From: Tigriopus japonicus
Taxonomy: Eukaryota; Arthropoda; Copepoda; Harpacticoida; Harpacticidae
Direction of reading: 5' to 3'
Length of the DNA: 64,000 nucleotides
NCBI GenBank assembly: GCA_010645155.1
Contig: JAAGOF010000066.1
Span: forward strand, 257,608 to 321,607
Shown here: positions 31,527-43,017 of the stretch, in pieces
How the letters are laid out: each line of letters starts with the position of its first letter
Position numbering within the stretch: position 1 is the stretch's first letter
Notes under the pieces: model-generated
What the model was told of the DNA's origin: nothing
The model's input: the letters and a program-made list of their open reading frames with translations, nothing else
The model's database searches: none
Made by a program: the position numbers and the translations under genes

Positions 31527-32435
31527 TTATGTGTACAACTTGTTCTTGAGTAGGGTGTCCAACTTGACGTGCGTCTCTTTCTTGGCCTGCAAAAAATAAC
31601 AAATACAAATTAGCATTTTGATTCAATTTTGTAGTTTTTAAAAAAAGAATAAAAAATTGTAAAAAAGAAGAATAGTACACTACATAGAAATGAAAAAAAT
31701 GATAGAAGAGTACGTTTAAGTTATCAAGATCTTTTTCTCATACAAAAGTTCAAAGGCAAAAATATTTTCGCTTTTGCTTGACTAGGTTGTACTCCTCTAG
31801 GTTAGAAGCCAATTTATGATCAAAGTGTTCAACCACCCTATAAACAATAATAGGGTAAACCCCTTTTTTTGTTTTATTGAAATAGATACTTCTGTTAGAC
31901 AAACATTTTTTTGTCTATATGTAGATTTGAACAAATCAACACTAGTCACAATTGTTAGTGACGCATTTGTTCTAAGAACCTAGAAAACATGCTTTCCCCT
32001 TTAGATCTATAAAACTATTTATTTTTGTCTAGAGGTTATCCGTACCAGCTTGGAAACCTCTTCAAGGCATCTAATAACTTTGGGCGTGTTCTTCTTGAGG
32101 AGGATGTCGTCCCGTTTAAAGATATACTTGGGATCGACGCCGTAGTTCTCAATCTGAGTGATCACTTGCTGAACCCGATGCTCAGCATCACTCAAGCCTT
32201 TATTGATGAAGGGGTCATTCTCCACGGAGTTAAAGCACAAGGTTGTCATGACGCTAAAACAAATCAAGAATGTCAACAATGCAAGAAAACATTGGAAGAG
32301 TATTGTTGACCGTTCGTACTTGCTTAAAACTTTGCCGTCCTGGAGCCAGTCGGCCAAATCTATACTCATGTCTTTGTTCAGATGAGTGACCCGGAGAATC
32401 CACTTTATCACAATGTGCTCACGCTTGACCGAACG
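31527..32435 (-). CDS. Calponin-homology (CH) domain protein, 5' end unresolved
   Basis: Reading the minus strand, exons are 32435-32320, 32253-32046 and 31586-31527 (TAA). The phases join cleanly, giving at least 127 aa. Spliced, it shows a single CH domain of calponin/transgelin type: IKWILRVTHL, DLADWLQDGKVLSNVMTTLC, then IENYGVDPKYIF and NTPKVIRCLEEVSKLA. CH domains of this type bind actin or act in muscle and signalling proteins. The 66-bp intron (32319-32254) has no stop in frame. If it is not removed, the frame reads through a hydrophobic stretch (FLALLTFLICF) that imitates a membrane segment. Removing it restores the CH core, so I treat it as an intron. The first coding exon lies upstream of 32435 (acceptor GCATTTTAG). 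An ATG at about 32501-32499 is in frame but meets a TAG before the exon, and I found no valid splice to connect it. The stop codon faces MYRF's, 161 bp away. Confidence 0.7.
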
Positions 32436-34003
32436 CTAAAATGCAAGAATAGAAAGCATGAAAGACAGACGATTGGGATTGTCATCATGTTTGGCCGCCA
32501 TTTTCCGGACGTTGGGGACACTGATCACAAAATATGTGCTTGTGTCTCTAATCCAAATTAGACCGTCTACCCTAGAGGTTTGCAAATGGGCGTAGGGATT
32601 ATCTCATGCACGAGGTATTAGTGACTTCGTTTAATGGGAAATAGTCCTCGATAGAAACGAAATGCAAGACGAGTCTAGCACCTTACAAGGTGTTCCTAGA
32701 GTGGTCAGGAGTTCTAAACAGTCAAGAATAATTAAATATGCACATTTTTCTAAGTTCTAAACCTACTTTTAAGAGGAAGGAAACCCTTTGTATTTAAGAT
32801 ACATTTAATTGGCGATGTAACGAAGGTATTTATCGTTTTAGATGATTTTTAAGAAAGCATTGCGAAGTTTTAGACACACTTACTTGGTCACTTAACGCAG
32901 GTAAATTTAGTTGTAGATAATTTTTAAGAAGGGACTGCGAAGTTTTTATTTTTAAATAGTGGTCAAATTCTTTGCAAGACGCCTATTCGAGGCATTAATC
33001 CATGTTGTTTATTGGCTTAAAAGTCATGTTGTCTCTCACATAAATGTTAAATCAATAATGAACAATTATAAGCACTTATCCTATTTTTTGAATGTGTGTT
33101 TTTCTATTGTACACATAGTACCCAGATTTTGTCACGTTGAAGAAAATATTTTAAACATAACAAAAAACAACTTAGACTACAAAATGCAAATGATTTATTA
33201 TGCGATGGAAATGTTTTTATGAGGATCCACTAAAAAGTCAACCAAAGGAGTATACATGTAACGCTACATTGTAAAGTCATTTTCAAATGTCTAATGCATA
33301 AATTAATTCTGACAGTGTTCATTTAATTCTCGAGGTTGCAAGGTATTCAAAATGTGTCTTGTTTCTAATAATTCCCATGTCAAATGTTCCGTTTCACGAT
33401 GCCTTTCAATAATTTACAAAAATATTTCCAATCTTTCTGACGCACGGAATTTTTGAGATTTTTGAATAAAAGAACCTCTTTGGATTTTATTCTTGACAAC
33501 AAAATGACATTTCTCGGATTGCATGGTAGTATTCAATTTAAACATTATCTTATGAACTTGAAAAATAAATCCATGATAAGACCAAAATAATAATAAAAAA
33601 AGATCAAGCTTATGATATACAAGTCTTTTCATAAGCTTCTCGCGGTCTCAGAAACATTTTCGAAATGGAGTGCGTGCTCAATTTAGGACGGGGGATTACG
33701 TGAAAGACACGTCAAGGCTGATTCTATGCCCTCAAGATAATGGCGGCTCAACAAACCGATCCCGGAATCAATTTATGTCAGCTCAGGTCAGAACATCGGA
33801 GACATTCTTGAGATGTTTCTTTCCCCAGGGAATTAAGCACACTTCCGATTTGGGAATGGGGTCATTAAAGAGCAACAATCGCTTCCGTGTACTTCAAAGG
33901 AAAACTTTTCCAATTCTTCTGAATCAATGAAAGTACTTTAACATTGGGTCAAGTTTATAAAAAAGTTTCCAAAATAATTGTTACTCTATAAAACTATTTA
34001 AAA
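32436..34003. other. Stretch probably containing the CH gene's 5' end; otherwise nothing seen
   Basis: The missing first exon(s) of the minus-strand CH gene should lie here. Candidate donors on the minus strand, such as the GTAAGT complement at 32879-32884, could not be joined to an ATG in frame. No other feature was recognised. Confidence 0.4.
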
Positions 34004-34224
34004 CATGGGCCGGCAACCAGTGGGCCCAACGGCGATCTTTTATAGGCCACAAAAGCTCTTGGGACAGTCCCAATTAGTGGGCCTTATTATTGTAACATTG
34101 GGCCCAGAACTCTTTGATAGTAGATATGTGGGCCCATAAACATACCAGGATCTTTTTGGAGAGCCCCTGACTAAACAAAATCAAATGTGGTGGGCCTTGA
34201 CCCACAATCGGTTGCCGACCCCTG
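34004..34224. mobile_element. hAT-type MITE, GGTCGGCAACC family
   Basis: Left CATGGGCCGGCAACC and right GGTTGCCGACCCCTG. Flanking 8-mers ATTTAAAA and ATCAAAAA match at 6 of 8 positions, a decayed target duplication. GGGCCC-rich interior including 'AACTCTTTGATAGTAG', shared in form with the other copies. Confidence 0.75.
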
Positions 34225-35394
34225 ATCAAAAATATGAATCAACAAATATGTGGCAATGAGAAAAGACCATTTTGGTTGCTCTGTGAAAAGCGCATTTTAT
34301 GAGCAAAATGAAGCAAAACTGGTTTTAACCAACTGAAAGAGAAAGGAGAAATTCCCACAATCTCCTGTTCCGGGTGAAAGATAAGAATTTTAAAGATACT
34401 TGTGTTTGTATTCTCTTTGGTCGCCTTATTTGCGATTTTAGACAAATTTCTGGATGGAAAAAGGTCTGAATCAAGAACGCTCTGTTTTCAGAAATGACTC
34501 TTCACGGGAAAAATCGTTTTTGCTTTAGGCTTAAACTAAGGAGAAATTGCTTTTTCAGACTCTTTAAGCCAAGTGTTGGGGCCATCTTATACATTGAAGA
34601 TGATTTTCATTTATGGTTTCAATCCGAGTTGTGATGAAATAATTCGATGTTCCGTTTCTTTTGAAACACATGGTATTCAAAAAGCATTTGACTGATTTCA
34701 GTTTCCAGGCTTGAGTCAAACTGTTAAAATGCAACTAAGTCGAATTATTTTGAGTTCACACATGATATTGAATGGTAGTGCTTAGTGCAAAGTGTCTCCA
34801 CATAGTTCAAGAAGAAAAGGGAATCAACACTTAATTTGCTGAATGATGACAACGTTTTCTCTAAAAGTGTCACTTCTATCACAAGATTGTGTTTTTGTTC
34901 AAGATTTGTGTTTTTGCAAACGCTTAGCACTTTCCTTCATGTGCTAAGTGAACAGATTGGGATCAAAAATCTCATGCGTCTACTTTTTTAATCGAAGTAT
35001 CGTGAATGTAAAAAAATAAATAATTTTCTGACTTGAGAAAATGAAGGAGGTCACAAAAGCGTGTTGAAATGTAATGGAAATTTTTTGTTTCGCATCTGTG
35101 TCGGTTGGGTGACTTTAAGAACTGGATCAAATCGGTTGCAACCCGAAGCACTAAAATAAAACGGGTCCGGCTCACATTTTGATCTGTTATGATCTGGATC
35201 AGAGCAGACCCATAAAAGAAAATAACTTCGTAATTCATCGCCTGATTGTCAAGTTGCTGCAGTTATTACTCCGGAGATAATTGTCCTTTTTTAATAGAGA
35301 GTGGCAAATTATTGAGGCAACTGACTTATTTTTTTTTGCGGATTTTTTATTACCGCTACAAGTAATGCAATTCCCTGTAAATTGAAGGATTTCT

Positions 35395-35505
35395 CCCGAC
35401 AGCTATAATCCGACCCCCAACAGGATTCGAACCTACGCAGTCTGGGGAAGCACTTACACTCGGCACTTTTAAGCACGCGTGGCCACTCTGGCTTCCTTAG
35501 ACTTA
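35395..35505 (-). other. tRNA-like sequence (possible tRNA-derived SINE or tRNA pseudogene)
   Basis: On the minus strand, the sequence GGTTCGAATCC fits the RNA polymerase III B box. About 60 nt upstream, AGCCAGAGTGGCCACGCG resembles the A box of a class II (Ser/Leu-like) tRNA, with a long intervening segment like a variable arm. The T stem can pair with wobble pairs. The 3' strand of an acceptor stem (TGGGGGT) has no complementary 5' strand, so a functional tRNA is unlikely. Confidence 0.4.
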
Positions 35506-37127
35506 TCTATCTTATTTTAAAATTAATGTTTGGAGGTAGACTCTTTAAAAGTCGGTTCGGTTTATGAGTTTTAAGATTCGGGTCTCGACCTCAGAACCGA
35601 TTCGATGTGAGACAGAGCCGGATCATCCCTAATTATTTCTTCCATTTTACATCCATTAAAACTTTTTCGGTCTGAAATGGAATGCTACTCGAATATTTCT
35701 CGCCATTATTTTCGTTCCCACTTATTACAAAGAGTCATATTACTCAAAATATTTGTCGGTCTTGGTTGGAGTTTATGGTCGAAATACGTTAAAGTTGAGT
35801 AATTATTTTCGCAGCCTTTTAAGAATCTGGCTAGATTTTTGGAATTTAAGAAAAACATGCATTTTCTTTGTAGTATGATTGCAACGATTGCATCGAATCA
35901 AAGGTTCAAAAATGAGAAACGCAATCAATGGCAATAATCTACCCCCAATCCATTTGTTAGCTTTCACATCGATTTAGCCAATTCCGGTCACTCACAGACC
36001 TCATTTGATACCTACGATTTGGCAAGATAAACGTACGTCCTCAGCTAAAAAGACCTTAAAGATCACGGTTTACTAAACATAGACGTTCTCATTTCCGGCG
36101 TGTGATCCTTCTTTTTGTCCTGTAATAGTTGGTCTTTATTTTGGACAAAAAAGGTTGTCAGCCAATTCTGCTAACTTGCTCTGGTCAGTTCCTTCAAACT
36201 TTTTTGGGGCTATCGTTGGCCTTTTCTTATCCATTGGACACTAAAGCAAGAACATATTGTGTCTCTTTTGTTGGTTCTGAAAAGTTTTTCTCACCCCGCT
36301 GAAGGAATCGAAAGTTTGCCGAGTAAAATGCACTTTTTCTCCCTTGTTCACAGACAGTCAAAGGATAACATAAACATCGGGATAAGTGTGACTTCAAATT
36401 AGCCTTAAGGGAGAGGTCCTGCATATTTCCGAGGCTTTCCCTGTCGTTTAGAGTTTCTCACAGTGCGTGTGAGAACAATCAAGGCCAAGTGCAAATGAGC
36501 TGCAAGGCCAAACGCTTTGTCTTCTTCACATCGGAAAGAGGCCAGGAACTTACTCAAGCAATGAATCTGTCTCTGTCGTGATCGTTTTGAATTCCAATGA
36601 GCTTTAAACAAGGAAAGGTTTGGCGTCGTTCTTTCCAGAAAGTTGTATTGCGGCTTCTTGGATGTGAAAACCCCTGAGGAACGAATTTGGGCAAAGTTGG
36701 AAAACTGAAGGAGACTTTTTTTGAAACGAGAAGCCAACTCGTTGACATTGGAATGTTGAACAAACAATGGGAAAGCCACAAAAACTGATGAATGATAAGA
36801 AATGACGGAAAAAAGTTCTGGCCAGCATCATTTATCTGACCATGATAAAGCTCTTTAATGAAGAGAGTAACGTTTTTCTTTCATGGTTGCGTGAGGAAAC
36901 ATGCGCTAGTTACGTGGCTTTTATCGGTTTCTACAAATGCTACTTTTCACTTGAAATTCGTGTCTAATTTTCAGATTGTAAGAAATCAAATCCGTATTGG
37001 ATTATAACCTCTAACACAAACTGGTTTCAGATAAAAGTAAAGTATGCATAAAGTTATGGAATATCAGAAATAAATTCAAAATACTATCCACTGCAAAGCA
37101 ACTATTTTCCAAATTCTTAGTCTAGAG
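35506..37127. other. Intergenic, no gene supported
   Basis: The less AT-rich patch at 36400-36850 has open frames of 65-124 codons on the minus strand in overlapping frames. None has a recognisable domain. Nothing else seen. Confidence 0.45.
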
Positions 37128-37385
37128 CAGGGGCTGGCCACGGCCCACATGCAGGCCCAAGGGTGGCCTTTGGTGGGCCCAGGAGCTTTGGGGCAAGTCT
37201 AAAAAAGTGGGCCTGCAAGACATCCATGGTACTGTTCTCCTGGGCCCAAAACTCTTTGATCATTAATTTGTGGGGCCCTGAATCTACTAACACCTGTTTG
37301 GTGGGCTCCTGGCAACATGGAACAGCCATGGCAACAAACATAAACAACATGACAGCCTTCACCCAAAAGTTCTGGCCGACCCTTG
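37128..37385. mobile_element. hAT-type MITE, GGTCGGCAACC family, perfect 8-bp target duplication
   Basis: Target duplication GTCTAGAG at 37120-37127 and 37386-37393. Ends CAGGGGCTGGCCACGG and, at right, TGGCCGACCCTTG. The duplication shows that the family moved by an 8-bp-staggering transposase, as in hAT. Non-coding. Confidence 0.87.
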
Positions 37386-37393
37386 GTCTAGAG

Positions 37394-38930
37394 CAAAAGA
37401 GATAGAATGTTCTCTTTTCAAAAAGTTATAGTATGGTCAAATATATTTAATTTAATTCTAGTTATGAAATTTTCCAGCCACATAGCTTCAGGTGGATACA
37501 GGGGAAAATATTTATGCAGCAAGGCACATTGTAAGGGCTAATCTTGAATTCTTTGGAATTGTACAAAACGCAAATTGAGTTGACTCCTTTGTGAACTATG
37601 ATTTGCATGTTATTTGTTATGGACTTTTCCCAAAAATAGTAGTGATGGACCAAAAGGGCTCTTGACCAAAAATAGTTTTGTTCAAAAGATGGCGTAACCT
37701 GAGCTAAAATCTGCTGACCATAAAAAATATTTCTTTGCATAAGTTACTTAAAAGCATAAGACCATATGTATTTGAAAAAGGAAACGGGCATATTTTAAAA
37801 CATCAAACATATTCTTTAAAGGTTTTTGGACATAATTGATCTTCAATTTAGCTTCAATAATCCATTCTTTTTAGTTTATGGCTACTTTCACTTTTTGCTG
37901 ACACATTGGGCTGAAAGGACTTTTGATCCAGCACTAATTCTTGAGAAGTAGAAATACCTAATACTTTGCCAAACCATTCTAATTACCTTTGAATAAGTTT
38001 TTCTCTTTCGTAATTGCTTTAAAGTCAGACAAATCATTATTTCCGTTTCAAGCACGGAACTTTCCTTCATAGAACGCTTTACGGATATCGATGTGAGACC
38101 GTTTTGAGCTCAAGAAAGTGATTGTTTCGAACACGTCAGCAACTTCACACTTCAATGCTTGTAAATGCTCATTTGCACACGAATATTGATGTTAGGGGCA
38201 TTTTCATTATCGATTATATTGGGTCAGTTCCCCATTTATCTACTTCAAAATTTTGTCGAGGTCCAATCCCGAGTAGAAACGAGACAAGAAAGATGTGCAG
38301 TAACTTGTCAAGTTTAAGGGGCCTGCGACAAACCTGAGACATTCCAGCACAGTTGGCAACAAACATTTGCGTTCCACGGAAAATTGTTATGAAACAGGTT
38401 TTTTTTACTGAGGTTCCCAAACATTTCAGATTGTCTTCACACTCAGTTAAACTTAAAAAATGGCTACCTACCATTGAAGAAACGCAGGAGGGTTGTAAGA
38501 TTGCAAACTATTCATATTTGAGGGTATTTAGCCTCCAGCAATGGGAATGGTCGACATAATTTAAAAGGTGAAATTCTCATCAAAACTGAAGGGAAAAGAA
38601 CATCCTCTAAATCCTATGGAAAATTTAATACTTTGAGCACAGTTTTTCAGTTTTGAACTTCAGGCTCGAACGAATATGTCTTTTTTAATTTTATTTTTCA
38701 TTCTCTCCTTTTTTAACTTGCTAAGCATTTCCATATCAATCCTTTAAAAGTTTCAAGCGTTTTAAATGACAACTTTGGTATCTTTCATTTCATTTTGCAT
38801 AAATAGAAGGAACAAAACATAAAAGGAACAAGTTTTTCTAAAGGCAACTATGCACATTTTATTCATGAAAAAAAAGACTGGAGATTTCATAACAATGGCT
38901 ATGAATTGGGTATAAATCTACTAAATTGGC
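37394..38930. other. Intergenic, nothing recognised
   Basis: AT-rich with only short open frames on both strands. No splice-supported exon, RNA gene or terminal repeat was found. Confidence 0.5.
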
Positions 38931-38934
38931 TTTG

Positions 38935-39170
38935 TCAGTCCTGCCGTTCTCAGCTACAAATTCTTGGGGCTAAATGAATAATGAAAGATAGAGAGCGTTT
39001 TGGGAATGACTCGATCCCAAAATTGCACAAGATGGAATCTGATGACATCAAGATCATGATCAAGTTTTTCAGAATACAAACCAATGAAGCTATTCCCTAT
39101 CACGCATGCACTATTTAGTCTTAAGAATTCCCTACTAAATTCGTTTAGACTGACTTGATCCATTGTGAAA
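38935..39170. mobile_element. Foldback MITE related to 53510-53790, degraded copy
   Basis: The left arm (TTCTCAGCTACAAATTCTTGG, near 38946) and the right arm (AATTCCCTACTAAATTCG... then GATCCATTGTG) are inverted relatives of the TIR at 53510-53790, which reads 'AATTCAGCTGGGGATTCTGG' and ends 'ATCCATTG'. Boundaries are approximate. Confidence 0.45.
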
Positions 39171-39219
39171 ATGTTTGATAATCTGTTGATTATTAGGGCT
39201 GATGTGCTTTGAATAAATT

Positions 39220-39482
39220 AGTGCAGCCGAATGAATTCAATTAGGGATTCTTGGAGCCAAATGGCTAGAGGTGGGTCAGAGCATTGGTGTTCAAAAGTTA
39301 GAATTTTGCTACGTTAAGAAAAGCTCTTTTGTGGCTTGATCACAGGTTGTTAATTAACAAAAGTGTCAACGAAACTCGGGAATTCTCAACCACTCTCATA
39401 AAATTAGTGGCGGGCGAATTTGGGCTTTGACACATCCCTATCTAATTGGCCCAAAGAATCCCTAGCTGAATTCGTTGGACCA
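39220..39482. mobile_element. Foldback MITE, same family, second nearby copy
   Basis: Left arm GAATTCAATTAGGGATTCTT then GGAGCCAAATGGCTAG. The right arm, CCAAAGAATCCCTAGCTGAATTCG, pairs with it in inverted orientation. Lies about 50 bp from the copy at 38935-39170 and matches the 53.5 kb element's arms. Confidence 0.5.
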
Positions 39483-40742
39483 CACTTAACGTTGGCAGTG
39501 TTGCCATTTTTGACTCGGAGTTTTGTTTCTTGATTTTTGAAAATTCTAGTTGGGGTAAGCTGTCTGTTCCAAAAATATAAAAAGGACCAAGTTTTAATCA
39601 TTTTGCCAAAATTATGCTAAAAAAGTCATCATTAATTAGTTTTGGTGATTTACCTTTGGTCCACCCGTGGTATCGTTTCTTTGCTTAACGATTTCCCTGG
39701 ACATTTTTCGCGCCTTTTCCCTGGCGGAATCACTTTCACTGTAGACCTCTGGTTCAGCAAACATTTTCCTGAAATACAAGAAACTTTTGTGCGAAAACGT
39801 CGTCTCAAATTTATCTTTTTATGGACTGATGGTTTAAAGTTTGCATAATCATACTAAAAAAATTAGGGGTTGGTTTTTCTGGAAATGTTTCCCTTTCGTT
39901 GTTGTTCCTCCACGAGCTTTAAGAAATTTTGCCTATAGTACCTTGGGTGGCCCAAAAATGGTCAAATAGGGTGCCAGTCTTGTTTTAATCTAAAAAATAG
40001 TACGGTGGATGAAAGTTGGAGTTCTCAAAAAATTCTTTTAATCTAATATATTCCTTTGATCTTTGACTGATCATTTAATGATTGATTCATTTTCCGCTCA
40101 AAAACGTGCAAGAGAGCAATGCTAAAAATTTCAATGCCATTACCAGACACAATGGAATTGAGGGGTTCCAAAATGTGCAACATTTCGTCAGTCTTGAAAA
40201 TGTATTATCCAAGCAAAAACATTGATTTGTTGAAAAAGTGAGATCATAAGGGTTACCATTTGTTACAACACGGATGAAAAATTCAGAAAAAAACACGAAT
40301 GACAGACACTAAAGATTGTACCATGTGACTTTATCATTCTTTTTAAGATGAACTTTCTGAAAAGAAAACTAATTTGACGTTAATTGAAAAGAGATTAGTT
40401 GTAGGGTATCAAATTTTCAGATCATTTCAAACATATCTATGGGTCAGTTTGTAAAACTGATACAGACACGTTTGTCCTTAATGACCCAGTTGAGAAACAG
40501 CGATTTCGGATCTTGTCTCGAGTCAAGAATGCGAAGACCTTATTTCTTTTAAACAATCTGTAGTAGATTCTTTCGCTTATTTCAGGCAAAAGACGTCAAG
40601 TGAAGATGTCATTTTGATGATCAGATATCCATACTATAAATTGGTGATTGACCAGGAAAATCGGGCCAAATCAACCATGAAATAGGTCAAATGCCCACCG
40701 CTTGTCTTTACCGGAAATTTCATCGTGATGTAATGTCATTAT

Positions 40743-41804
40743 TAGGGACGGGCAAATAGTGTAAAAAGATTTTTGGTAACATAAACCCATTTTTCTGCAC
40801 TTTTGCACTTTTCACCTTTATTTGCACTTTTTATTTACGTTTTTGGCCAAAATTGACAAATTGTTAAGAAATTGTTGTGGCTTTTGAAAGAATTTTTAGT
40901 TTCAAGATCAAATTTTGAACTAGTCGAAAAAGCTTGCATTTGCAATCAACCATTCTTAGCACCTTGAAGAAATATGTGCATTTCAGACGCAAACCTCACA
41001 CTTTATTCACCATCTTGGCTTTAACTATAACATCTCGTTTACTAAACTAAAGATTAGACAAAAGAATCTCATTCCATGCAACCAACAAATAGCAAACCCA
41101 AAGCAACTCATGTTATGATAATGGAAGGATCTACAAACAATATAGATGTGATGAGACAATGAATGCCACATTTAAAATTGAGTTCTGGTAATTGGGCCAT
41201 GGGCCAAATATTGAAGTAATGTCACTAAACATGCATAAAACACATTTAGGACTATTTTCTTTGATACAATTGTTAGGCACACGTGGGTATTTTTCTGTTC
41301 AATTTTCAATGTCTATTTTTGAACAACTTGAAGGACGAAAACGGAGTGATGTAAAGCCATATAAAACAATTGCTAAATTTATTTCGATAATATTTTAGGT
41401 ACATACATCCATGAGACCACCTTAGGAATGAAAAATTCAGAAGATTGTTGACTAGAGTATTTTTCATGACTTTACATCCTTTTTGCTAGTGACCTAATTA
41501 ATAGAACTCGTAACTTGTAAATGACTTATGCTCAAATAGGTGCTGTGGGTACTCCATGAATGACGTTTTAAGTCCAAATGCAAGTTATTTGCTCTTTTTT
41601 GACATTTATTTGCTCTTTTCTAACACTTATTTGCTCTTTTGACATTTATTTGCTCTTTTTGACATTTATTTGCTCTTTTTGCGACATTTATTTGCACTTT
41701 CAACATTTTTCTGCACTTTGTTTTGCACTTTTGGGCACATTTTTTTGCAACTTTTGGTAACTAAAAGGGTAAGATTATTTGCACTTTCTAGATGCCCGTC
41801 CCTA
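40743..41804. mobile_element. hAT-type non-autonomous element, 1062 bp, perfect 8-bp target duplication
   Basis: Target duplication GTCATTAT at 40735-40742 and 41805-41812. Terminal inverted repeat TAGGGACGGGCA at left, TGCCCGTCCCTA at right; TAGGG fits the hAT end rule. No transposase frame is visible. Sub-terminal regions are rich in 'TTTGCACTTTT' words at both ends, and a short tandem array sits near the right end. Age cannot be read, but the perfect duplication suggests it is not very old. Confidence 0.87.
41574..41745 (+). repeat. Minisatellite, ~20-bp unit (GACATTTATTTGCTCTTTTT)
   Basis: Five to six consecutive units of 'ACATTTATTTGCTCTTTT', changing to 'TTTGCACTTT' units at the right. 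It lies inside the 1062-bp hAT-type element close to its right end, so it is likely a sub-terminal repeat array of that element. Open in frame (Leu/Phe/Cys-rich) only because the unit lacks stops. Confidence 0.8.
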
Positions 41805-42029
41805 GTCATTATAGAAAAAATAGCACAAGTCGTACGACGTTACAAAAGAGTATTTCTAACTTTCAAAGAAGAATAATTTGTTGGAAACAACCCGAAAGAA
41901 GATTGCATTATTTTATCCTCATCTAGAAATTGGAATTGAACTAGTTAAGATCATTAACAAAGAGATTATCAAAAGAGCTCTAAACCGATGGAAGTCGGAC
42001 AATCAAACGCTTGGTTGGAGAAACCAAAA

Positions 42030-42490
42030 AATACCATATTTCGTGGAGTGGGAGGCTACAGTGAAAATAATGATTTCCAATGAATTTATATTGGCATTTA
42101 ATTAATTTCATTCCTGCGCAAATGAGACCTTGCTTGTATTGGCTAGCATTCGTATTTCAATCAAGTTCAACTGAATCATACATGGAAGTAAAAAAATATG
42201 CCCTCTCAAATTTTAGTGCAGATTCCTTTGAGAATAAAAGAGCTCGCCCTTGTCTGGTAATTGTTTTACCACAAAAGGGCAAATGCACTTATTCTATTCT
42301 CTCTTCAGTACATAGGTTTGAAAAGGCATAACTTTTAACTCAGGCATTCAATTTAGCTGAAAATTGAAATTCATAGTCAACACAATCCAAGCAAGGTCTC
42401 ATTTACAGAAAACCGCAATCGCTAAATTTTTACAGCAGCTTATCTCTTGCCTCCCACTCCATTAAATTCAGTACTTCTTGCTAGAACACC
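42030..42490. mobile_element. Foldback element, GGAGTGGGAGGC family, copy A
   Basis: Left GTGGAGTGGGAGGCTACAGT and right GCCTCCCACTCCATTAAATT are inverted. Internal 'GCAAATGAGACCTTGCTTG' and 'AAGCAAGGTCTCATTTACAG' also pair. A central 'ACCACAAAAGGGCAAATG' is shared with the copy at 57744-63128, where the LTR retrotransposon has inserted. Mostly palindromic, no coding capacity. Confidence 0.7.
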
Positions 42491-42705
42491 AACATTAACC
42501 AGTTTGAATTACATCTCCAGCGGTCACTCGTCTGATATCCAAGATTCTAGATATCCATAACCTAAGAAATCCTCACTTTAACTCACTTGAGAAAATAAAG
42601 ACAACTATGGGACCCAACCACAAACGGTTCAAGGCTCGAAACACGACTGATTCGTTTTAATTCATTGCGTTCAGCTCGACTTGGAATGTGGACTAAGTTC
42701 GTATA

Positions 42706-43017
42706 ATGAATGAGTGCGAGGCCGCAATCAAGGCCAACTTGAGATTCTTCTCAAGTGGTCAGATTGTCAGGCATTCGGAAGAACAGAGACAGAAATTCAT
42801 CTTTTCCCGTCAGTCTGCCCAAGAACGTCGACGAAGAAAATACGACAATCCACGCGAAAGTCCGGATACAAATGAGATGTATTTGGATAGACACTTCAGA
42901 GAGATCGTTGTCCGTATCTTAGCCGGTTTGTTAAGTACTGATGGAGTTCAATCTGACTTCAATCTGCTCAATCATTTTTTGCTCGCACTACATCGTTGTG
43001 ATTGCGAATTCACGTAA
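42706..43017 (+). CDS. Hypothetical small protein or first coding exon
   Basis: A 103-codon frame with an in-frame stop just upstream of its first ATG. The base composition is less AT-rich at third codon positions than the flanks, and the amino-acid make-up is plausible. The basic, Arg-rich middle (QERRRRKYDNPRESPDT) is followed by an amphipathic Leu-rich C-terminal part (FREIVVRILAGLL). It may continue by splicing at TTCAC|GTAAAA (exon end 43014), but no following exon was identified. No family recognised. No polyadenylation signal is close by. Confidence 0.35.
   Translation: MNECEAAIKANLRFFSSGQIVRHSEEQRQKFIFSRQSAQERRRRKYDNPRESPDTNEMYLDRHFREIVVRILAGLLSTDGVQSDFNLLNHFLLALHRCDCEFT

Noticed and set aside
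32019..32411. 130-aa single-pass membrane protein on the minus strand.
   Set aside because: The membrane-like segment is the translated 66-bp intron of the CH-domain gene.
32436..32501. MAAKHDDNPN... as the first exon of the CH-domain gene.
   Set aside because: In frame and with a good start context, but a TAG separates it from the exon. The only GT in between would leave a 35-nt intron that shifts the frame.
40755..41800. Possible CRISPR array because of regularly repeated ~20-bp units.
   Set aside because: Units are contiguous without unique spacers, in a eukaryotic genome and inside a transposon.
41578..41876. Leu/Phe/Cys-rich repeated protein (LTFICSF repeats).
   Set aside because: Translation of the 20-bp minisatellite in the hAT-type element; no start context or transcript signal.
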